Positions 1 to 12,300 of a stretch of DNA of 64,000 nucleotides are shown here, piece by piece. The first letter of the stretch is position 1; every line of letters begins with the position of its first letter. The DNA is taken from contig NC_136013.1 of assembly GCF_048128805.1 (NCBI RefSeq), forward strand, positions 5,132,602 to 5,196,601, read 5' to 3'. The DNA is from Centroberyx gerrardi. Taxonomy: Eukaryota > Chordata > Actinopteri > Beryciformes > Berycidae. The position numbers and the translations under genes are program-made. Below the pieces are notes generated by a model. The model was given only the letters and a program-made list of their open reading frames with translations. It did no database searches and was not told the DNA's origin.

Positions 1-215
1 TAAATTAGTTTTAAATTAGTTATTTTGTGATGGAGAGTTGTAACTTCTGCCTCAGTGATTTCCTACATTTCCCAAAATGACTTACAACAACCCCCAGAAT
101 AAGTTAATACTCTAAACTACACTAAACAACAACACAGGCCCTGAAATGCCAAGTACATCACCAATACCTGTTTTTTTTTAAACAGTGTTAAAGTGTTTTA
201 GGGTGGATTTTTTTT
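1..215 (-). repeat. Partial copy of the 0.5-kb repeat in capn3 intron 2
   Basis: It matches both ends of the 3895-4395 copy (TTTTGTGATG, GTGATTTCCTAC, TTTCCCA, then CCTGAAATGCCAAGTACATC and GGGTGGATTTTT) but lacks the middle, so it is an internally deleted copy. No calpain exon 3 was seen in bases 1-520. Confidence 0.45.
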
Positions 216-520
216 TTCTTTCCTCTTTATCATTCCATACGTGTCAGCACACACACATCTTTAGGGTTGGGGTTCAATTCAGTTAAATTCAAACAACATT
301 GACTAACTAATGAAAGGTTCATTCTCAATTGCTTCATTACAGTTTAGAACTGAAAATCTAAATTAAATCCTTTGCATTCCTCCTAAATCCTTTGAAATGA
401 GAAGAAAATCCACTTCCCGAATTGAATAAGCTGAATGTGAGTTGACACCACTCCTCCTGACGAACATATTGGGATGTTATTATTATAACAATTTAATAAT
501 AACAGGAATATTTTTTTTAC

Positions 521-1448
521 CAAGATCTCCCTGGCAGATGTCTGTCCTACTGGCTCCTCCCACAATGAACTGAGGGTTCTCACAGATTTCCTGCAGACAG
601 ACAGTCATAAACACAGAATGGAGTTAACTTTAGTGCACAAGCTATGAAAAATCAACCTGACATCAGTGATATATTTTTGTCAAATACTGTTTTGGGCAAA
701 ATTACAGATGTCACTAAATAGGGAAACAATAAAACATCCATGATAGTGTATTGTTAAACTCCAACATGATAAAAGCACTGAAATCTTAAGTGTCAGTAAA
801 CCAAGCAAATACGAAACATTTATATTCTGATGACATTTTCTAATCATCTATAGGCATTCTGACACTTTCAGGTTGTGCAGCCACAACATGACTCAACTCC
901 ATCCAGGTGGGGAGTATTTTTATCCCAGATGTGCCTCTGTTGAACATCTGCATCTCCAGGTAAAATCCCACAGAGCAGGAGTGAGAGATGCTTCCCTCCT
1001 CAAATATTAGTTTTCAGCATAAAATAATCCCTCATCAGGATGGGGGAAAAAAAGGTTATTTCCATGCACAGGTTTGACGTTGCCGTAAACCGAAGAAAAC
1101 GTCCCACCTCCCACACGTGAGAGCCATCCCCTCTTTATTTAACTTTGCGACCAGCGCTCCTCTCCATGTGCCAACCCGTCTAACCTCCCCTCCTACCTTG
1201 GGCCTCTTCCAGACGATGTTCTTGACTTTGTTGGACTTGTGCCCAAGCTCCTTGTAGCCCAAGGACTCCACAGTGGCGGGGAAAGTGTCATCCTCAAACA
1301 GGCCCTTCTTCTGAAGGCACTCCTGCTTCAGGGCGTTGAAGTCCTGGCCGCTGAAGCGGAGGGGCTTGTTGACGGACCCTTCCCCATCTCTCCTCTCTCG
1401 TTCCCGGATCAACCGGTCGCAGAAAAAGCCAGCCGGTGTATAGGGCAT
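521..1448 (-). CDS. capn3: Calpain (capn3-like), first two coding exons; gene continues off the left edge
   Basis: Calpains are calcium-dependent cysteine proteases; calpain-3 is the muscle form. Two exons join in phase. Exon 1 is 1448..1197 (252 bp, ATG at 1448, donor GT at 1196-1195). Exon 2 is 590..521 (70 bp, AG acceptor, GT donor at 520-519). Exon 1 starts [20 protein letters not shown] and ends IVWKRPK. It contains the typical calpain stretch [19 protein letters not shown]. Exon 2 reads [20 protein letters not shown] and then GDL, which leads into the catalytic Cys segment (GDCW) in the next exon; that exon is not in the window. A 70-bp second exon is usual for classical calpains. The symbol rests on the EICENP junction and on the position next to ganc, as in human CAPN3-GANC. 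Other classical calpains share this region, so the paralogue is less certain than the family. About 107 codons are visible. Confidence 0.83.
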
Positions 1449-1660
1449 TTCGTCTCAGCTGATTTTTTTTTTTTGAAAAAACTGGCTTTTGCCACTTGTA
1501 CTAAAGGTTTACAAGCCTAAAAACCCTGGCATAAATCCAAACGGCTAATCTCTGATTGGCTCTTTGTTTGTGTGACGTCCCCCTCCCCTTGGTCAAATAG
1601 CAGGTGCAAAAGCTAGGTGTGAAAGAGACATTCACTCGACATGCATTCACCTCTGCATTA
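1449..1660 (-). promoter_or_regulatory. Putative capn3 proximal promoter / 5' UTR
   Basis: This stretch lies directly upstream of the calpain ATG on the minus strand. Visible motifs are an E-box CAGCTG at 1456-1461 (possible myogenic bHLH site), a CCAAT box in reverse (ATTGG at 1555-1559) and a CRE-like TGACGTC at 1573-1579. No convincing TATA box was found. The motifs are short, so their function is an inference from position only; the E-box may lie within the 5' UTR. Confidence 0.35.
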
Positions 1661-2973
1661 CCATGCACACACATACACACAGACACACACACATATACAC
1701 ACACATGCGTACACACATAAATGTCTATTTGTTGCGTTTCCATTGGCCGACCGAACAATGATCTTTCCCTGGCTGTAGTGCCCCGGTGCCATCATTGTTG
1801 GGCGACACAAAGCCAGTGGGCCGCACCACACGGCATGTAAAGAGGGTCGCTAGATGCCCTGCCTCAGCAGAAGGCATTCAACCCCTTTAAACCTATTCTC
1901 AATGGAGCTCAGCATTGAGCAGTCTCAGCACAACTACAGCAGGCTAATGCTATGGAGAGTACCATCCATTTTTTATAACTAGTGGGAATAATACAACATC
2001 AGTCGATTGTACAGATCTCTGCACAGATGGTTTGGCGTAAGGCATACACGTCCAATCAGGCTCAGCCATGAGAGATTAAGCCAGAGAAATTAGCCGTTTC
2101 TATGTGAGTTTAATTGTTCAATAATGTTTTTGTAAATTAATTCTTAATTCAAAAGGTAGTAACCCTACCCCTACCATTGAATAGGTGTGGTTTCAGAGGC
2201 TTTTCCACCCTGACAACACTTTGGGTGAAAACACTGAATACTTGTCATGTTTTGGCATGAAAATGGCAAAAGATGTTGAAAAAAAAAAAAGATTTTGAAG
2301 ATACTGAATATCTGCATAAATATCGGCTACACATCCAATACAAAAATATTGGTATCAGCCTTCCAAAACCTTTATTGGTCGAACCCTAGTTGACTAGCAA
2401 ACATGGCATTATCCTGGCTCAGCAGCAGGCAGCTATACAACAAAACAGTAGCACAGACTCTGAAGCGTCAAAGAGCACAATGCCAAAAAACCTCCAACAC
2501 GGCTCTGACATCGATCACCAACATCTACAATATCTTTCACCTCTACTTGCTCTAACATGCTGATATCTCGGGGGAAAATCCTTTCCACATTTTCTCCTCA
2601 GCGCTTGTGTCTTTACCTAGCACTTCTCTATCATACAGACTCATTCTAGGAAAACAGAGATATTTGTTACATCCACTGTCAGGGTGTTGTGGCTCTGACC
2701 CTTACACACCTGACAACCGGTTGCTTGTAATGTTGTATATAGGAATTTAAGCTTATTCTACAATTTCTTATTCCACTCATTGTTTGTCAACTTGGAAAAG
2801 AGCGTCAGCTGAAAGCCTGAATGTAAAAAACGTCATCCTCTGGTCTAGGAAGAGGCCGGGTCACACGGATGAAATGTTTGTCGCTGAGTTACTAGCTGAA
2901 CACAACAACAACAACAAAATACCAGACAGCACAGATAAAAGGATCAGTTACAAGGCTGCACATCACTGCAACC
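1661..2973. other. Intergenic region between capn3 and ganc
   Basis: No coding exon is recognisable here. It holds a CA/TG-rich microsatellite at about 1662-1718, a moderately GC-rich patch at 1740-1960 that could belong to the capn3 upstream region, and the right part of a hAT-like repeat ending at 2388 (listed separately). The two genes run in the same direction (both minus), so this is the 3' flank of ganc and the 5' flank of capn3. Confidence 0.6.
2105..2388. mobile_element. hAT-like MITE copy (TAGGGTT family), truncated
   Basis: The right end reads GGTCGAACCCTA, the inverted terminus of the family also found at 9810-10090, 22796-23355 and 25651-25827. The interior contains the shared phrase TTTCAGAGGCTTTT and the ATCGGC / ATTGGTATCAGCC blocks. 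The left terminus is not evident, so this is a partial copy. Family assignment is by terminus and interior similarity within this window. Confidence 0.5.
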
Positions 2974-2979
2974 TTTATT
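2974..2979 (-). terminator. Probable ganc polyadenylation signal
   Basis: TTTATT on the plus strand is AATAAA on the minus strand, about 405 bp downstream of the ganc stop codon. It is the first canonical hexamer seen below the stop. It implies a 3' UTR of roughly 0.4 kb, which is not verified by transcripts. Confidence 0.45.
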
Positions 2980-3384
2980 CAATGGAGGAAAACTATCATT
3001 CCATAACTTCATTACAGAGAGACTTCATCCGGCTCCACACACACACACTCACATGTAGATACACAATGATCTTCTGGACGGTTGTAGTACCCGTTGATTA
3101 TTTTCACAATCATTTCGCATCACAAGGGAATAACAATCCGATAAAACCTGTTGTGTCACTACATACTCAGATTCAGTCATTAACTTAGGTTTCGGTGAAC
3201 CTTACAGTACTAAAACAATACAGTACTTCATAAAACAGCAGTGATTTTATGGTGTCTCTACTTCAATACAACCAAGCCAAGTGCACTCGTGAATTAAAAT
3301 GATTCTGTAGACGTTAACCTGACATTTTCTTCGTATGAATGGCAAATCCAGAGGAGGAGAAGGCACTGAGTGACGTAATTACTC

Positions 3385-6300
3385 TTAATCTATGTGAATC
3401 TCCCAGTCCGTCGCCACTCTAAGGTTCAGGTTCCTCACGGTCAACATGTGACGAGCCTCCGCGTACTGAAACGCAGAAGAGACGTCCTTAGTACCTGGTA
3501 ACAAAAGGAAATAATAATAATAAGCTTTATTTATGTAGCAGCTTTTGAAACACAGTTACAAAGTGCTTTACAGTCAAAATAAAAGAAGGTCCAAAGGCAA
3601 TAATAACTACTAAAAGAGAAAAACGTAAAATAACAACAATAATAAGATGGATCAATAAAAAGAAAAACAATAAAAGCAACATAGAAGAGGCAAAAACAGC
3701 CGAAAAAACATAAAGTAAGGTAAAACAGTATAAAAGCAAAAACAAGGAGTAAGTAAGAATCCTAAACAGACTTAAAAACAGGAGAATAAAATGGTGACAA
3801 AAAGAAAAATCCGTCCCACCCTCAGAAACTCTGGCACTGTTTATCATCATCGATTTATGATTTTGTTACAGAGAAAGGCAACAAAATCCTTTCATTTCCA
3901 GGAGTTATTTTGTGATGAAGTGTTATAATTTAGTTTTTTGGTGTGTTCCCTTTCCCGCAATTTGCCTCATTCACTTCTACTTCAGTTAGTGATTTCCTAC
4001 GTTTCCCAGAATGCAGCAGCGCCCCCTCACTGAAACCAAAACATGTCTTGTGGCTGCATTGCATTCTGGTCTATTGAGGCTACTGTCAGTGGAGAAATTG
4101 GTATTTCTGCCTCTTCTATGATGGATTTTTGGATTGTTGAATGGTGAAGTAAAACTGAGTCTAGAAATAAGCCCTTGCTCTTTGATTCTGAGGGACTGAC
4201 ACCAAAACCTGCTATTTTCTGTTATCAAACTCATTGTAGCTGCTGGAAATATCTTGAGATGACATCACGTTTGGCCAGTTATCCATGTGAATAAAACAAA
4301 TCCACCACAAAACAACAAAATGGGCCCAGAAATGCAAGGTGCATCACTAATAGCTGTTTTTCGGGTGAATGTTTTAGGGTGAATTTTTCCGTTAAATCTT
4401 TTTTTTTTTTGTTCAGTTGTTGTAGCTTAACAGTGTTCTGCGTTGGCTTGTTTGATGCGTTTTGTAATGGCTGTTACAGTGATATATGTAAATGTGGGTT
4501 TTTACATGTGATGTGATGCATGTTGATGCATATGACATTATTATTTGAATGCCAGCTGTTACATGCCATATAATGTGACATATGTGAATACGAGTTACTA
4601 TACTGCCAGTGCTCCTCACCAGAAACGTGCAGAATCACAGTGGACGGTTTGCTCTTCACCCCCAGGATGGTGACTGACTGTATGACAGTGTCACACTCAA
4701 ACTCCCCCTCCTCACTGGCGTTACTGAGGAAGACAACAGAAAACTTCAAATCAGCCAGGAATCAAAAGGAGGAATCAAATCATATGTGAGATATACTTGT
4801 TTCAAATATGAACCATTTGAGGTTCGCTTGAGCCCTTAATTTACATGCCAGACACTTGTACAACCTAAAAAAGCATTTCTCTAGTTTCTCTTCATATTCC
4901 ATATACACTCAACTGATATTTAAAAGAAGAAAGAAAAATCTCCAGTCTAGCATCATCAGTGTGTAGGTGATTTGTTCGTAAGGGAGACGCTGAAGCCATA
5001 AACTGTTTCCTTTCACTTTTTAGAGCGATGCACGGCGTAAGCCCTACCGTAACGTCTCATTTACCCTCAAATCCCTCACCAGCCTCACTTAAACTAGTTT
5101 CACACGTAGTCTAAAAGTGAGTCCTTCTCTGGGCGGTGTGAGCGTGACTCACCGGCAGAGCAGACGGCCTGACAGCATGCTGAACCTGCGCAGGCAGAAG
5201 GCCTTTCTGTCCCGGTAGCTGAAGGAGTGGCCGTCGTCCAGGTACAACTCACCAGCAGCAACGCCCTGCAGGGCAACGGGACGGAGTCAGGACTTTCATA
5301 ATTAAAAGATACAAATGCCACAGGTCTCAAGACAGAAGTTCTATATTTTATTACAAAGCACTCTTACTTTATTGGGATCATTTACTTGGTATCATCTCAA
5401 AAGCACTGTATTGTATTAAATATTAAACTCACAGAGGTGAAACTGCTCTGTATGACCGATATTTATTAGTTTGTTAGGGTGCATGCTAACACTAGCATGC
5501 TGTGTTTGATTTACTGGATGGTAGCCTTCAAATTTAGCTTGGCATCATCACAAAACCACCAGATTGTTTAAATATTGAACTCACAGAGGTGAAACTGCAT
5601 CACACAGAACATTTTTTAGCAGTTTCACATCTGTTTGACCAATATTCGTTAGTCTGTTACAAACTGTAACTTACAGTGCATGCTAATGCTAATTAGAAGA
5701 CACAAATGCCACGTGTCTCAAGACAGAAGTTCCATGTTTTATTAAAAATCACTCTGACGTTTCGTTCTGCTCCACCTGTGTATGACCAATATTTATTAGT
5801 TTGTTACAGTGCATGCAAACGCTTTAGCACACTGTTTGTTTAGTTGATGGTAGCCCACAAACTAACTTGGCATCAACTCAAAAGCACCATATTGTTTTAA
5901 ATAATGAAGTCAGAAAGGCTTAACTGCATCGCACAGAACAGTTTTTGAAATTTCACCTTTGTATGACGATATTTGCAACAGTGCATGCTAACACTTTAGC
6001 ACAGTGGTTCTCAACCTTTTTCATATCAAGGACCCCTAATTTAGTCCACATTAGGGCCACAGACCCCCATTTGATGCGATTTTGTCCCTCGGACCCAAAT
6101 CTGAGAATATTTTTATTGTTAGCTATGATTTTGTCCAGAACTCCATGACTATCTGTATTGTAGGGAGAGACATAACAGTGAAACTATGATCAAAATAGTC
6201 AGTCTCCTACATTCTATAATTGTTCTTGTAAATGAAATAATGAAGTTTAACGATTCATCAATTTGCTGGGGACCCCCTGGGATGCCCTCAAGGACCCCTG

Positions 6301-9300
6301 GTGGTCCCCGGACCCCACGTTGAGAACCACTGCTTTGGCACACTATTTAGTGGATGGTATAAACTTACATCAGCTCAAAAACACCATGTTGTACTGAACT
6401 CACCAAACATTTTTAACAGTTTCACCTTTGTGTGACTAATATTCATTAGTTTGTGACAGTAGATGCTAACGCTTCAGCACTGTATTTGTTAGTGGACAGC
6501 ACAGACTATCATGCAATGATCTCATAAGCACCATGCTGTATTAAAAATTGAACTCAAACAGGTGAAACTTATTCCTTTAGGTCTGAACTTCTTGGCCATG
6601 GCCAGAACTAAAGCTGGTGTTTTTAAATGTTTTATTAATACGAGGCCTGGTATACCAAAATAAACCAGCTTCCCTTTATTCCTCCGGTGACTTACATGAG
6701 AGTCCAGAGCCACGGTGATGGAGAGGGGGAACTGCTGGAGTTCGGCTGTACAGGATCCGCTTTCTGTCGACCTGGGGACCACCGAGCCCCCCCGCTGGAA
6801 CACAGGGACCTGCACACAGAAAACACCAGGGGACTGAAATTCATCCACCACAGAAAGAAAACTGACACTATGAAGAAAATTTTACAGTAAAAAAATCAAG
6901 CTAGCTTTCCTCCAAAATAAAAGCAAATCTTTGACTATTTCTTTTAGAACTGGTGTTTTATTATGTACAGAGTATCCAATTAGAAAGTGTTTTTTGCTTC
7001 GATCTGCAATAAGACCGAAACTGGGATCCAAACAGGGACAGCCATGCTATCCATAGCCACCATCTACAAAACAGAAACTTTGACAAATATAGAATAATTC
7101 AACATAACTTTGCCTCTCTGTGTGCTTCCCCCTGTGGATTTGATTTGAAAATAATGAGGTTTTCTTTTTAGCGTACCACAACAGTTTAAAAAGTATTCTG
7201 TTTTTTGAAAGGGTTTGAGTACCTCCGGTGTTAAAAATAAACTAAGAAAAAGCATGAAGTATATATTCACATGGACCTCTCAGCTGTAGTTCATTGCGGA
7301 GCTGTGGTCAAACAGAGGTTACAGCCCCAGCACCCCCTCTGCTGTGTGAATCATAGTAAACACTCACTGTGTCCAGGGTGACAGGAAGACTCAGGGTCTT
7401 GCCTCCTTTGTACGCCTTCGCAGAATGGATGTCATACCAAATCTAAAACAGACACAAGCCTTAACATAACATTCACCGACGTGTATTATGGCTTATGCGA
7501 GCACATTAGAATCCATAAATAGGTTACTAGGCGGTTCGATGCAAAGGATTTACCTCACCAGATCCAGGAAGTAAAACTTTGACTTCTTGAACACCTGGTT
7601 CCGTTACAGGACAGGCCAGCAGTGCTCCTCCTGCATAAAATGAGGGACAGTTAAACACAGAAAGACCAAGTGTAATAATTATAGTGTACAGCGTGTAATT
7701 ATGGAGTAATTCTAGTGTATTTATTACCGATCATATACTGGTTGTCCACAGTAAAAGTGCTCTGTTCTCTCGGGAACTCCACCCACAGCGGTCTATACAA
7801 TGAAACGATAATTGTGTTTGTATATAGCTTTTTCTTCACAAAGACTTTCTAAATAGTTGTAAAAATGAACCATCTATCTAAAGTCAGTGGCTTCAGCAGC
7901 TGCAGTACTTCCATCCGGCAGCAGAGGGCAGCAGCACTGACCTGAGAGGCGGCCGGCCGGAGGTGTGAGCCTGGTGAAACAGAGTATACCAGTAAGGCAG
8001 CAAGCAGTACCTGAGTACAGAGGAAGATAGACTGGTCACTTTTTTTTACGACTTCTTGGAATTTGAGATAACCGGCCAAGCAGACTTTTAAATATTCATG
8101 ACCTGATTTGTGCTCATGGTTTGGTTATTAGATATGTAGCTAACCCAATTTCCTCACAGGGATCATTAAAGTTTAACCTCATCAAAACCAGATCCACATC
8201 AGGGACAAGTTTATATTTGTGTTTGTACCACATTCTGGATGTTCACTCTCTGACATGGAATGGAAAGCTCCGTTGGGCTTCGTTGGGGATTTGTTTATAT
8301 CCAGAAAATCCAATAAAAGGGACACAAAAACCGCTGTTTTCTGTTTTGCATGGAGGATGCATTTGGTTTTTTGCAGGATGGGAAATTAAGAACAGCCACC
8401 AGCTAAATGCTAATAAATAAATTGAGATGTCGTTGGCAGGTGACCAGCCATCATTTAGAGGTTAGAGGTTACCAGTTGAAGTTTGGAAACCACCAAACAC
8501 TGTGGCTGATGGACAAAAGAATCACTTTTCTTGCCCAAATAATTTGCATTAACATGAAACACGACATCTCACTTCATCCCTGCATCAAACCCCCTCACAG
8601 CTGACCCTCATCATAAACCTGAATCCTCTCCCTGTACCTCTGTCGGATCACAGAGCGGATCGCAGCGGTGACTTCCTCCCCAAACAGCCAGGGCTCCCGG
8701 CGCTTCGTCTCCTTGGCCGAGTGACCTCGGAAAAACGGCTGCAGGGCGCCGGTCTGGTACCAGCGCACCAACAACTCCGGCTCCGGATCCTGAACAAACC
8801 CACCGACATCCACTGAAACACAGAGGAGGGTGGATACAGGGCGGTGATTTGAAGAGTGGATGGACGAAATGTATCCTGCTTATTAACTGTAATGTCCAGG
8901 GAATAAATAACGGAAAGCAACACATTATACTATGTCCTGACTATTATGTTAAATTGACACAAAGCTACTATGTACATTGTTAATATGTCTGTCATCAAAA
9001 AAAACGTTACTGTTCATTTAATGAATACACCCTGATGAAGGCTTCTTGCTGAAATGTTGGTGTCCTAAATAAAATGTCATCCAATGAGAGTTGAGTGTGC
9101 AGCTACACTTTACTTTTCACCGATTTCATTTAGTGAACTTGCCAAATAAAGTTATTCTGTCTCTGAAATCATTCACCAACCATGTAAACTGTGACTGTTT
9201 GTAAATCAAGAAATAAACTCTTCACCAGGGCTGATTTCTCTGTTATTCCACCCCTAAAATCCACCAGGTATTGCGCTCACCTCCACAAAATGCGATGCCT

Positions 9301-12300
9301 GCCACACTTAGAGACAAAAGCATCGGGATGGAGATCTTCAGGTAATCCCAGGTGGCAACGTTGTCACCCGTCCATATTGCTCCTGCCTCCCAAACAAAGT
9401 CAATAACAACAAACAGTGCAGTTAGGTATACAGCCACAAGTCACAAGGTAATCACAAGGGAGGTTTGACAGGTACATTTTTTGAATAACTTACCAAGTCT
9501 CTGTGACCCAGCGAAGAAGGAGCGAGACAGGACGAAGGGTCTCTCTGAGCCGCCTGAGCGGGTGACCAGACCCTCCACTGTGGCCATGTGCTGGGAGGCA
9601 ACAAGAGTACCTGTGACTCAGCGATTTGCTTCATTAAGTTTACTAATAACCTGCAATTTTCTCATATTCTGGATTACTGCAATGTCATCCTCATTGAATT
9701 TGAGATACGTACCAGCAACATGTTTGAATATCTGTCAGCTGAACCACAACAAACCAAATCAAAACCTAAACTACTAAATCTACTAAACTATCTACTATAT
9801 ATTAGTTTGCTGATATATAGCGCAATATTGGCCTTTCAATAAAAACTGGATATCAGCCAGCCAGTTTGGTCCACTTCTGATATGATAGAAGTGAGGATAT
9901 GATTTTGGTTTCAGAGGCTTTTGCACTTTGACAAGTATAAAACTCTGGGGGAAACACAGAATAATTGCAATTTTCTGGCATGAACATAGTCAAAATTATA
10001 TAGAGAGAATATCGGCACACATATCAGATATCAACCACTTCAATCCAATATTGTTATTAGCCCCCAAAAACCCATACTGGTCAAACCCTATGATCTACTG
10101 AGTCCACTCACCTGGTAAAAGCCATACAGGTTGTGTAATTCCCGGTGCTCCCAGCCCCCAGAATGCACTGCATCCTTTGGCATGGTCTGCTCCGGCCCGT
10201 CGAACACTGACGGTTCGTTCATATCATTCCACACAAATAACGATGGAGTCGAGCCCTGAATCAGACAGAAATCAACACTTCAACCACAACAACTTTGCCC
10301 GTTGTGAGTTTATGACTCTACAAATACCCAGTGAGGGAATATAAGTTGTTGTTGTTTTCTTTCTGCGCAGAGGTAAAGTAGTAAATTGAAGGTAGGAAAT
10401 TAAGGGTTTTGTTCCAAAGTTAGATATCCAACAGACTTTTGCATACAACTCAGAAATGCTTCAAAGGATATAATCATCTTTATTTTAAAAAAAACCCCAC
10501 AGATGATAAGATGACACTTAACTCAAAGAAGAACGGATATAGTGGCTCTATTGGGTTTTAGTGTGCGAAAGCATTTGATAAGAAAGTAGTTTCAAGGCAC
10601 AATTCAAACAAAAATGTTAAAAGCTTATATCTCACCGCTAGTTCAAAAGAACATATAAAAACAACTTCAATGTGTTTCTGGCTTGCTGTGGCCGTCATCG
10701 GGGAGTAGCACACCCTTTCTTCTTTGAATAAGATGAAACTTTATTGATCCACATTGGGAAACTGGGTTACATGAACTGATTCCTGGTTTATTTTTATACT
10801 TACCGTGTACTTATCCAGGGCAAAGCGTCTGGAGTACCAGGCTCGAGTGGCTGGGCTGCTGTAATCAAGGTAACAGGATTCACCTGTGAGGAAAGAGAAC
10901 ATGAGCTCCGGTTGGAAAGAACTAAAGCTGGGTATTCAGGGGAATGTTAGAAATTATCAGTGTACATTTGGAGGAATTCATTCCAAAACCAAAAAACAAA
11001 AAGTGTTACATCCTGTAAAATTATTGTATATATATATTCGTAATTGGCAAATAAAGGACACAAGAAAGCAAATAACTTCATTGATATTCAGCAGTGAATT
11101 TTACTATCATGTCAACAGACACTTTGTCAGAGCAGGTGTCACATTTTTCAAAAGGTTGAGATCTCATTATACCATTTTGGAATGGTATAACTCTATTATA
11201 TATAACTCTATTTATAGTAAAAAAAAACCCACCAGGCCAGCACACGCCCTGATAGATCTGTCCCTCTCTGTCCTTGACAAAATGTCCTCCGTCTCTGGCC
11301 TCACAGTAGAGCGACCAATCAGGATCAACCTTGATGTGGGGATCGCTTATAACCACCAACTGAAAGATACAAAAAAATGCACAATGAATAACATTCACTT
11401 GTAAAAAACCACAACAGAAACAGGTTTGCGAGAATATTGTATAGATGATTTAATGATGCATATTCATATACATAGTATTCTGTTACATCATCACACGGCC
11501 ATCTTGGTAGGAAAATAACAGGTGATTGTAATAAATTAACAGGCGATTACAATCAAATGACAAAAGCCAATGAGCTGCATGTATTGTAAAGCGCCATATT
11601 GGTAGGAAATGCATGTGACATCATGGGTATACTATGAATAGCTAATTACCTCATATATAACACGGTCATTTTAAACTAATAATATCTTATAATACATGCC
11701 ATGATTCATTACAATGTATGGAATGTATCTCCTAATGTAAGAATAATGTAAATATGCTTATGCTATGCTTATACTGCTTTTCTGGTGCTTCACAATGCAC
11801 CTCAGGTATACTGTATAGCTAAATGGGTAAAGTGTTTACCAAATGTTTTTTTTTTCCACTTTGCTTCGCACTTATGCACTGCTGCACTTCTTTTAAAATG
11901 TTGTATTTTACTTGATTTTATGCATCCTATGTACTCTATTTTTTAACTTTATTTTTATTATTATTTTTCAGTGGGTTTTATTTTCCATCTTATGTTATGC
12001 ATTCCTCATATTTTTACTATTATTATTCAGTGGGTTTTATTTTCCATCTTATGTTATGCTCATTCTTGCTCTATTTTCATGTGAAGATGCATTTTATGTA
12101 TTCTATTCTCTTTATCTTATTCTCACTATCATTATCAAGTTTTATGTGAAGCACTTGGTGCATGTAATTTCTCTGTTGTAAAGCACTTTGAGCTGCATTT
12201 CTTGTATGAAAGGTGCTATACAAATAAAGTTTATTATTATTATTATTATTATGCTACGCCATGTTACGTTACGTTAGGTTGCATTACGTTATTTTATGTG

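Noticed and set aside
10886..11404. 172-codon plus-strand frame
   Set aside because: It runs antisense through ganc exon 12 (11359-11233) and flanking repeats; it is a shadow of the real exon.
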